Made by a program: the position numbers and the translations under genes. A stretch of 49,748 nucleotides of DNA. It comes from JAAYJM01 sp964499465 (lineage in GTDB: Bacteria > Bacteroidota > Ignavibacteria > Kapaibacteriales > UBA2268). Where the stretch lies: the NCBI GenBank assembly GCA_964499465.1, contig CAZCLJ010000003.1, positions 1 through 49,748 of the forward strand. The letters are read 5' to 3'. Below, one piece after another: positions 43,401 to 49,748 of this stretch. Every line of letters begins with the position of its first letter. The first letter of the stretch is position 1. Under the pieces are notes generated by a model. The model saw only the letters and a list, made by a program, of their open reading frames with translations. It had not been told where the DNA came from and did not search any database.

Positions 43401-43611
43401 TTTTGGTATCGCAGAAACTTTTGCTACCAACCAGTATGATTATCTTGGTAATCGTCTTTATAGTGAATATGCCGACCACGATAAAAATGGTATTGTTACT
43501 CAGGCAGAAAAATATGAAAGCTATGTTAATTACTTAGAAACATCTACTGCTTTTAGGGGTAATTATCAATCACCAAGGGTCGTTTATTTTGGTTTAATGT
43601 TTAGATTCTAA
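40432..43611 (+). CDS. TonB-dependent receptor with carboxypeptidase-regulatory-like domain
   Basis: 1059 residues. Signal peptide (to about residue 22, MNAAIYG), a beta-sandwich CarboxypepD_reg-like domain (YGTLKGKVTDKKSGQPVPAA to VVAQLQEEG, residues 25-105), the plug (FNIRGSRASETQIRVDGLDV, then GGFSAEYGDAMGGIVNTVVK) and a long barrel ending VVYFGLMFRF. It sits in the outer membrane and imports a substrate with TonB energy. The two related secreted proteins on either side, 38718 and 43649, are likely partners. GGAG lies 6 bases before ATG. Confidence 0.93.
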   Translation: MIRKIMLLLLMVLIATPFTMNAAIYGTLKGKVTDKKSGQPVPAATVLITGTKLGGYANNDGRFTIVNVDPGTYVVRVTAVGYAPLELKNVRINVDEVAEVVAQLQEEGTMTEEIVVVDRRMVDNTAIGKKQKFESKDLTSIAREGIQSIVAMSAGVFSSGNGFNIRGSRASETQIRVDGLDVGNQFTGGFGASGGNYFPMVSSFATEEVQVLTGGFSAEYGDAMGGIVNTVVKTGSTDNYEGFLRWRTDLDALWGSQSSGIKIIRESEGSNLKAVNVGEGKKLQGPGEHKIEFGTGGPLPFLDKSTFYVSGNYFYEKYRSSNYEVYDPIGNNLGQMPHNQSWVKSFTGRLKFSITNEIDLTVGGQYGLTNLEGSSWGWLYANTMGTTTESAKISESIAKQVVQNQFVNNMMVRINHRLSQNSYYEFTISKTENSDELSKRVGYEDPDFLNGFDIYYPEDNYTISGSALVQGKNKAIDVYELITMVRKTSDGRIAYNMPTVNPLTGYVEGNANTSATNNPYGLPYLFTNTGNSRSFQFRKGFYWQLDGAYNLSLEGGDNGFSHMIRTGFELRFYNLSRHQNSLPWDGNPFYDVYSSDWGGNIYAFDNDRVYQKTSKPNKPMRASAYFQDQISYKGIIISPGLRFDFFDPNSLYRIYNYKFISINEGDSLFSDADIKFQISPRLNITYPLTERSNISVSYGLYFKMPEMNYLYDGFNTERLRGSAILGAPNMEAQRTNAYEVNYSNQLTDIFSLNISAYYKDIYNQVGMIYVNAIPDPYQQYSISEYGNSKGIEFEIRKRPLPTDHLGITLNYTLAQVIGTSSSADDYYQPNIEPYTELPAYPLTEYPMSNDRTHRLNLVVNFSWGSQQGPSIGGIYPLENAFINLSGFFQSGSPYTKLNIGGQPVGEINSERGPSFWRADLRFQKDFMLKDYFGDGAGNMAISFFVDVNNLFNRTAIVGFYTRTGDPDDDGVSFSRPVDYFGPTSFYKESNFGIAETFATNQYDYLGNRLYSEYADHDKNGIVTQAEKYESYVNYLETSTAFRGNYQSPRVVYFGLMFRF

Positions 43612-43648
43612 TTTCTTATATTGATAACAAAGAATTCATGAGGTTAAA

Positions 43649-46600
43649 ATGATAAATAAAAAATTATTAAATTTTATTGCAATAACTTTCATTTTGTTTT
43701 TATCTGCATCGCTTATGTTTGCTGCAATAAAGAAGCAGCCAAACAAGAAAAATAGCAACAAAGCAGATGAAATTCAAAGAACGTATAGTTATGGACAATA
43801 TGGAGCTGATTTACAAAGAAATACTGTTAGTAATTTTCAGTTCTATACGACAAATTATGGTATTTTTGGCCATAATGTAAGTCAAAGTGTAGGTGGCGGA
43901 CATTGGCCACGTGGCTCTCAAAACCAGTATTTTTATGGTAGCGGTATCTGGTTTGGTGCAAGAAAAATGAGACCAGACAGTTCGGAATATAAAAACTATG
44001 TTGAAGTTACATATAATCCAAATAATGGTAGCTCCTGGATGGTGCCAGGTAGAATTGAAGATGGCGACAAAGCTATTGAGGAAACTGCTTCCCATCAGAA
44101 ATACAGAACTTATTTTTCTACTGATTTCCGTAAAGCCGACGGAACTCCTATTAAAAGTTCTGATGGACCAAACTGGCCTATATGGGATATTAGTTTAGAA
44201 GATACTCTGATGACCAACCGTTACTTTGGTCGCTATATCTATGACAATGCAACCCGCAACAGAACATTTTTCCCCAAAGGTCCAGCTTTTATTTCGGGAG
44301 AAGACATTTTCTGTGTATTCAAAGATACAGATTTAAGCAGATACGATGGTGGCGAAACAAGAAGAAAAGATGAAGGTTATCCTTTGCGTTTACAATATGA
44401 ACAAACCATCTATTCATGGGGTTTCGGCGATTACAGAGATTTTATTTTTTTACGTTATGATATTATTAATTTTAGCGATGATACCTTACTTGATTGCTGG
44501 ATGGCTCCTGTTATGGATATAGATATTGCTTTAACAAGCAACTCTCAGGCAGGTGCATCTAATGATAAAGTTAGATATTACGAAGAAGAAGATACTTTAA
44601 ACTTAGCAGTAGCTTGGTCTGAACATCCTCAAACTAGTGAAAAAGGTAAAGGTTTCGGATATTTCGGAATGGACTTCCTTGAAAGTCCTTCTGCATATCG
44701 CTGCGAAGAGGTTATTGACTCTTTAATTCAAGGTGATACTGTTAAATTCTGTGCTATGTGCATTGAACACGAATGGAGATGGGTTAAAGAATTTAACGGT
44801 AAGGATACTGTAGATGTCTGGAAAGAAGTATGTATAGATAAAATGGTATTTGACCCTGCATTAAATGGGTATTTACGTAAAGATGCCCGTTTCTTTGAGA
44901 ACAGATATCAATTAGGTCTTAAAACATTTCATAAATGGCCTATTGATGAAGACAAAACAGAAGATGACCCGAGATATATGTATATGGCTGATGGCACAAG
45001 AGATGGAGCATCTGAAAGCCCCAGTGATATTCGGGTACTTATGGCAACAGGACCTTTTACAATGCTTCCTCAGGACACAGTAAGAGTAATAGTTGGTTTA
45101 ATACTTGCTCGTCCTGCAATAAATCCCGAAGCTGACGGAAAAACTGCAGACTTAGCGGAATTAGTTCGCAAAGATAAATTTGCACAATTTGTTTATGATA
45201 ACAATTTTAGAGCTCCTATTCCTCCAGATAAGAGCATAGCATCATGGAGACCACTGAATAATGCTATTATGGTTACCTGGGATACTACGTCCGATGTTAG
45301 CTGGGATGGGTTAGAACGTGGCTTAGACTTTATGGGCTATCGTTTATACCGCGCAAGAAGAAGTAATTTGGATACTTTTGATATAGACCAAATTAGTTCA
45401 TCAGTTAACTATCCATCAGGTAAAGGACCATTTGGCTGGAAACAGGTCGCCTCATGGGAAATGCCTCTTCCTTTTAACAAATCAGTAGTTCGTGCCGGCA
45501 TTGACAGAGAAAGTCCAGACTTCCCATTGATTGATTCTTTGCTTATTGCTGGTCCAGTTTATGATTTTTCTACAAATCCACCAACTCTTGACCAATTTGC
45601 AATCAAGTTGATGAGAGTTGCCAAAGGTGTTATTTTTTATCAACCAAGTTCCTTCTACCAAAACGGAATGTTCTTTTACAATAGGAGTAAAGATACATTA
45701 ATAACTTTTTTAGATTCAATAGGTTATCTTCCAGTAATTACTAGTATTGATACTGCATTACTGACTAAACCTTGGGGAGACCATTTTATTAAATTAGTTA
45801 ATGAAAATGATTTACCATTCTATCATAATCCTTATCTTAACGTAGAAAGGGAAGATTTTGTCGTTCTTGATACTTCTGACCGCCGCAATCTAAGGGGGAA
45901 TTACTTTAAATCCAAACCTCACCATGAATTGTTTGACAGTGTTTTAATTGGAGTAATTCATTTAGACAAAGCACTTTTAAGCTATAATCCGTTACTATAT
46001 TCAAAACAGATACTTGTTATTAATGATACTATTAGTATAGATTCAATACCGGATAGAGTTAGAGATACAATTACTAAAATAGATACTATTAATATATTGG
46101 ATACTATTAATTTAAAACATACTGACAGAAGAATTGTAATTGATGGAAAGACTGTTAGAGTTATAGACCGTGCTGTTCCTCTTAACCCAATGCTTTCGAT
46201 GAGAGACACAATTCATTTGAAAGCTGTATTGGATTCTGTTTATTATTATATAAAGCACAAGATGTTTGAGAAATTAATATTCCCAGATTTCGAAAATACT
46301 GAAGTTGTTAGGAATGAAATCATTCCGAATTATATGAAGAAATTAACCAATAACAATACATTTATTGATTTGGGAGATGATAATGCTAATTACAAAATAG
46401 AATATAACGAAGACCCTGTTAAAACCGAAAAAATAATTAATAATGTCGATTATTACTATAAAGTATTAGCTTATGATGAAGGCGACTATACTCAGCCAAC
46501 AGAAGCTAAACTGAATGACGGTTCTATAGGAAGCACCAATGTTGTTACTTCTTATGCAAAAGCTGCACCAATTGGTAATAACTCTGAATTTGAAATTACT

Positions 46601-48400
46601 TATATTGACCAGGATAAAATGGGTGGAGTGTATAATTTTAAAATGTTTGCTATTGACCAGGACAGAGTAAATCAACTTTTTGGCGATGGAAGAGAAATAG
46701 AATTAGAATTTAATCCATATTGGAGTCTAACTACTCGTGCAGTAAATAATCAAAGAAAAAAGAGCTTCGGAATGTATCATCAAAGAATGAAATTAAGAGA
46801 TACAAAAACCGACGAAATCTTATTTGATGGTATTACTTATTTTGAAGCTACTCCCTGTGAATTATTATATAGAGGTGGTTTTACTGAAGATGCATATTCA
46901 TATGTATTATCAGATACTCTAATAATTGATACAACACGAACACCTCCGGATACAGTCAGTTTTGGATTAAGAGATAATGACGAAAGAGTATTCCGTGCTG
47001 GTAAATTTACTTCTGGTAACTTTTCCGAAGAAGGTTATTGTTATGCTCAAGCTTTCGTCCCTTCAGCATTAGGAACTCTCGGATTTAGTTTTGATTTTGC
47101 TGTTCAGCAAAGAGGTGGAAGATACAGACCAGATGTTTTAAGGAATGGCAAAGATAAACCATCAAATGTTACAACAGTAATAGGTGCTGTTACTGATTGG
47201 GAAGCACTTGATAATACTAATCTAGTATTATCTACTCAGTTATTGGATATAGAATACTATAAAAAGGAATTTTATAATAAAGATTCTCTGACTCTTGGTG
47301 GGGTTTATGGTAGTTACAATAATGGTCCTGGAGATTATGTTGTTACTTTTGAAGAAGGTGGATACGAAGATATCGAATTGATATTCAAAGCTGATGAAGG
47401 TAATAAAACAGTTTTGTTTAGAGTACCTTACTTGAATGTAACTGTTCATAATAGCTTGAATTTAATACCTCCAACAGGTCCATCTTCAATTGAATATCCC
47501 GGACTAATGGAACATATTGTATTACCGGATTCTTTCCCCGGAACCCCACTGTTCCAAGAATTAAAAAAGTATTACCCAGACCCGAGATTTTTATTGAGAG
47601 AAAATAATTCCTTTATAGGAAAATACAATCTATATTCATTTGCTTGGGTAAATGGAAGAAATAAATCAATGTCTATTCCAAGTTTGAGAAAACAACAAGC
47701 TTGGCAAACGAGCAAACCAGAAAACGTAATATTAAAATTAACTTCTAACGTTGGAACACAAGGGCGTTATTATTTATCTGCAGTTTCAAGTGATGGTGTT
47801 GATACTGTTGACTTTGTAAATATGTTTCAAATAGCCGGTATTAATTTTGCTTTAGATTATGCTAATAAGGGAAGAATTGACCCCAGCGGTGAATTGAAAT
47901 GGGATGCAGAAGACAATATAGCACATATATACGGCGATGACTTTAAACCCGGTGACCAGGTAACTTTATATTCCACTGGTGGTGCCGCAGGTTTCCCACT
48001 TCCCGGAGCTAAAGTAAAATTTAAGGTTACTAATAATCAGCCAGGTTCCTATACAGACAAAATGATGGACCAAATTAAAGTTGTTCCGAACCCGTATATG
48101 ATTTCACATCAGGGACAGAAATCTCCTTATGATGCAAAAATCTACTTCACAAAATTACCCAAGAGATGCACTATTAGCATATATACAGTTATGGGTGATT
48201 TGGTTACAACTTTAGAGCACGATGAAGCTTCTGCTTATCAGGACCAGGAATCAGTAGAAATCTGGAATTTACTATCCAAGAATAAGCAAAGAGTTCAAAG
48301 CCAAACATTAGTAGCAGTTATTACTACACCTGACGGAGCCAAGACAATAAAGAATTTCTCAGTTATTGTTGGTGGCTTCAGATTAATTGAAGATTTATAA
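43649..48400 (+). CDS. Very large secreted surface protein
   Basis: 1583 residues, signal peptide in the first 27 (LLNFIAITFILFLSASLMFA). Residues 1-520 are paralogous to the 38718 protein (EIQRTYSYGQYGADLQRNTV, SGEDIFCVFKDTDLSRYDGG, TGPFTMLPQDTVRVIV). A fibronectin-like segment near residues 530-570 (PLNNAIMVTWDTTSDVSWDG) follows, then long stretches without a family I know. The end (VVPNPYMISHQGQKSPYDAK, then KLPKRCTISIYTVMGDLV to the end) resembles the sorting-type fold seen in T9SS cargo, but lacks the usual last strand motif. Probably surface-exposed, in an operon with 40432 and 48425. Confidence 0.78.
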   Translation: MINKKLLNFIAITFILFLSASLMFAAIKKQPNKKNSNKADEIQRTYSYGQYGADLQRNTVSNFQFYTTNYGIFGHNVSQSVGGGHWPRGSQNQYFYGSGIWFGARKMRPDSSEYKNYVEVTYNPNNGSSWMVPGRIEDGDKAIEETASHQKYRTYFSTDFRKADGTPIKSSDGPNWPIWDISLEDTLMTNRYFGRYIYDNATRNRTFFPKGPAFISGEDIFCVFKDTDLSRYDGGETRRKDEGYPLRLQYEQTIYSWGFGDYRDFIFLRYDIINFSDDTLLDCWMAPVMDIDIALTSNSQAGASNDKVRYYEEEDTLNLAVAWSEHPQTSEKGKGFGYFGMDFLESPSAYRCEEVIDSLIQGDTVKFCAMCIEHEWRWVKEFNGKDTVDVWKEVCIDKMVFDPALNGYLRKDARFFENRYQLGLKTFHKWPIDEDKTEDDPRYMYMADGTRDGASESPSDIRVLMATGPFTMLPQDTVRVIVGLILARPAINPEADGKTADLAELVRKDKFAQFVYDNNFRAPIPPDKSIASWRPLNNAIMVTWDTTSDVSWDGLERGLDFMGYRLYRARRSNLDTFDIDQISSSVNYPSGKGPFGWKQVASWEMPLPFNKSVVRAGIDRESPDFPLIDSLLIAGPVYDFSTNPPTLDQFAIKLMRVAKGVIFYQPSSFYQNGMFFYNRSKDTLITFLDSIGYLPVITSIDTALLTKPWGDHFIKLVNENDLPFYHNPYLNVEREDFVVLDTSDRRNLRGNYFKSKPHHELFDSVLIGVIHLDKALLSYNPLLYSKQILVINDTISIDSIPDRVRDTITKIDTINILDTINLKHTDRRIVIDGKTVRVIDRAVPLNPMLSMRDTIHLKAVLDSVYYYIKHKMFEKLIFPDFENTEVVRNEIIPNYMKKLTNNNTFIDLGDDNANYKIEYNEDPVKTEKIINNVDYYYKVLAYDEGDYTQPTEAKLNDGSIGSTNVVTSYAKAAPIGNNSEFEITYIDQDKMGGVYNFKMFAIDQDRVNQLFGDGREIELEFNPYWSLTTRAVNNQRKKSFGMYHQRMKLRDTKTDEILFDGITYFEATPCELLYRGGFTEDAYSYVLSDTLIIDTTRTPPDTVSFGLRDNDERVFRAGKFTSGNFSEEGYCYAQAFVPSALGTLGFSFDFAVQQRGGRYRPDVLRNGKDKPSNVTTVIGAVTDWEALDNTNLVLSTQLLDIEYYKKEFYNKDSLTLGGVYGSYNNGPGDYVVTFEEGGYEDIELIFKADEGNKTVLFRVPYLNVTVHNSLNLIPPTGPSSIEYPGLMEHIVLPDSFPGTPLFQELKKYYPDPRFLLRENNSFIGKYNLYSFAWVNGRNKSMSIPSLRKQQAWQTSKPENVILKLTSNVGTQGRYYLSAVSSDGVDTVDFVNMFQIAGINFALDYANKGRIDPSGELKWDAEDNIAHIYGDDFKPGDQVTLYSTGGAAGFPLPGAKVKFKVTNNQPGSYTDKMMDQIKVVPNPYMISHQGQKSPYDAKIYFTKLPKRCTISIYTVMGDLVTTLEHDEASAYQDQESVEIWNLLSKNKQRVQSQTLVAVITTPDGAKTIKNFSVIVGGFRLIEDL

Positions 48401-48424
48401 TTAATGAGAACTGGAGATAATTTT

Positions 48425-49465
48425 ATGAAATATAAAATAAATTTGTATATAGTTTTAGCTATATTTATATCGTTTGTATATAATGTACAAGCTTTAGATA
48501 ATAATACCTCTGGCTCCTCTGCTGGTGAATTTTCAAAAGTCGGTGTTGCAGGTGCTCAGTTTGTGAAAATACCTGTAGGAGCAAGAGCAAATGGTATGGG
48601 AGCTTATGCTGCTGTAGTTAACGATTTGACTTCTATTTATTGGAACCCGGCCGGACTTGCAGATGTTAAATATATGGCTTGTAATGTCTCTTATACCAGT
48701 TGGTTCTCAGATTTTCAGCATAACTATGCTGCATTATCTATGCCAATAGGGGAATACTTTACTTCTGCTCTTTCCTTTACAACTTTTGGTTGTGATAAAA
48801 TAGAAAGAACTACTATTGAAAGACCGGAAGGAACGGGAAACTACTACAGTGTCAACGATTTTGCAATTGGAATGTCTCTTGCCGGCTATCTTACCGAACA
48901 ATTTTCTTTCGGTGTAACCGGTAAATATTTGTACAATGCAATTGCAGATTTAGATGCTTCAGGATTTGTTTTTGATATTGGAACTAAATATGAAACAGGT
49001 ATTCAAGGAATAAAACTTGGATTCTCAATTCATAATCTCGGTTCTCAAATGACTTATACAGGGCAGGACCTTAATGCAACAAAAAAATTAGTCGATGAAT
49101 TATATATGCAGCCACTTGATGTGCAATACTTAACTTCTGCATATAATGTTCCACTAATTTTCCGTGCAGGTATTGCTTCAGAAGTATATAATGATGATGA
49201 CCATAAAGTAACTGCTGCTTTCGATTTCGTTACTCTATCTGATTCTCCGGAGCAATTTGTTCTTGGAGCAGAATGGACTTGGAAGCAAATACTTTCAGTT
49301 CGTGGTGGCTATCGTTTCGGACATGACCAGTTCGGACTTTGTGGCGGAATTGGACTTAGTTACTTAGTTGGCGGGGTAGGTGGCCAATTAGATTATTCTA
49401 TTACTCCTACACAAGACATCGGAATTGTCAACAGACTTTCTCTAAATGTTGATTTAAGGCAATAA
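48425..49465 (+). CDS. PorV/PorQ-family outer-membrane protein
   Basis: About 346 residues. Signal peptide (INLYIVLAIFISFVYNVQA) and then AGAQFVKIPVGARANGMGAY and AVVNDLTSIYWNPAGLADVK, the opening of PorV-type proteins, related to FadL-like 14-stranded barrels. PorV helps T9SS cargo reach and attach to the surface. I start at ATG 48425, with GGAGA 8 bases before; an upstream ATG at 48404 would sit before the signal peptide. It lies 24 bp after the large surface protein gene and ends the operon. Confidence 0.9.
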   Translation: MKYKINLYIVLAIFISFVYNVQALDNNTSGSSAGEFSKVGVAGAQFVKIPVGARANGMGAYAAVVNDLTSIYWNPAGLADVKYMACNVSYTSWFSDFQHNYAALSMPIGEYFTSALSFTTFGCDKIERTTIERPEGTGNYYSVNDFAIGMSLAGYLTEQFSFGVTGKYLYNAIADLDASGFVFDIGTKYETGIQGIKLGFSIHNLGSQMTYTGQDLNATKKLVDELYMQPLDVQYLTSAYNVPLIFRAGIASEVYNDDDHKVTAAFDFVTLSDSPEQFVLGAEWTWKQILSVRGGYRFGHDQFGLCGGIGLSYLVGGVGGQLDYSITPTQDIGIVNRLSLNVDLRQ

Positions 49466-49472
49466 TTAAATT

Positions 49473-49506
49473 AAACTGCCAGAAGAAATTCTGGCAGTTT
49501 TTTTTT
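49473..49506 (+). terminator. Strong intrinsic terminator
   Basis: AAACTGCCAGAA at 49473-49484 pairs with 49489-49500 around a GAAA tetraloop, followed by a continuous T-run to 49506. It ends the T9SS/TonB operon 8 bp after its last stop. Confidence 0.95.
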
Positions 49507-49510
49507 ATAC

Positions 49511-49693
49511 TCAGAACTCCTGACGCCTCGTAGTTTGGTATTTCGCAGTCTTGTCATTTCGTTGCCAATGACATCTTTTTTGCAAAACCAATGAAATACA
49601 GAACAGCACTAAGAAATCCCCCCTACCCCCCTTTTTCAAAGGGGGAAATTACAAAGAAAATTCTTCTCCCCCTTTGAAAAAGGGGGGTAGGGG
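49511..49693. repeat. R8 element and long inverted repeat
   Basis: 49511-49547 is an R8 copy (CAGAACTCCTGACGCCTCG). 49620-49646 and 49667-49693 are perfect 27-bp complements (CCCCTACCCCCC, then TTTTTCAAAGGGGGA) around 20 bases. Such CCCCTACCCCC/AAAGGGGGA inverted repeats occur in many unrelated bacterial genomes. The window ends at 49748 without another gene. Confidence 0.85.
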
Positions 49694-49748
49694 CTGACGT
49701 TACCCAAATAAATTTGGATATGTCAATATAATTTATTATATTGCATAT

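Overview
The window is AT-rich and reads as chromosome from a Bacteroidota/Chlorobiota-type bacterium. Signs of this are three proteins with type IX secretion (T9SS) C-terminal sorting domains, a PorV/PorQ-family protein, a TonB-dependent receptor with a carboxypeptidase-regulatory-like domain, and one textbook Bacteroidota promoter (TTTG, 19 bp, TATATTTG) at 68-98. An Ignavibacteria/Kapabacteria-like lineage is my best guess, but this is an inference from protein style and not a phylogeny.

Layout. 1-5.2 kb: a DUF5618 gene, a secreted SBBP-repeat protein, then a string of toxin-antitoxin (TA) modules and remnants (PIN remnant with antitoxin-like ORF, RelB/RelE-like pair, DUF433/DUF5615 pair, truncated RelB copy). 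5.2-7.6 kb: phosphoglycerate kinase and a BadF-type sugar kinase. 7.6-10.2 kb: dense palindromic repeats holding a DUF2442 gene with a DUF4160 stub, a HicA fragment and a hicBA pair with broken hicA. 10.2-16.3 kb: acetate transporter, outer-membrane porin, cobalamin adenosyltransferase, DsrE protein, seryl-tRNA synthetase and a two-gene unknown cassette. 16.4-20.4 kb: a restriction-modification (RM) operon with a DpnII-like nuclease and three methyltransferases, two of them near-identical. 20.4-28.3 kb: phosphatase-like lipoprotein or periplasmic protein, Panacea TA operon, PIN TA pair, and a type IIG-like RM gene with a truncated tandem copy. 28.9-33.7 kb: two histidine kinases, YggS, M29-like peptidase. 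34.3-36.2 kb: ECF sigma factor with a membrane anti-sigma-like partner. 36.3-49.5 kb: secreted T9SS proteins, a TonB-dependent receptor and a PorV-like protein, apparently one export/uptake locus ending in a strong terminator.

The most striking pattern is that most accessory modules (DUF5618; PIN remnant; RelBE with DUF433/DUF5615; DUF2442; hicBA; the serS-adjacent cassette; PIN TA; Panacea operon; second methyltransferase) are each bracketed by direct repeats of about 36 to 985 bp. The repeat differs from module to module and is often a copy of the end of the neighbouring gene. The ~47-bp repeat around the serS cassette copies the serS start, and the ~55-bp repeat around the Panacea and PIN modules copies the 3' end of the type IIG gene. 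This suggests a recurrent duplication-associated insertion or exchange process. Around it lie at least nine families of intergenic palindromes, one of which codes on its minus strand for an RHS-core motif, and one of which sits in frame inside the type IIG methyltransferase.

No rRNA, tRNA, CRISPR array or transposase gene was recognised.
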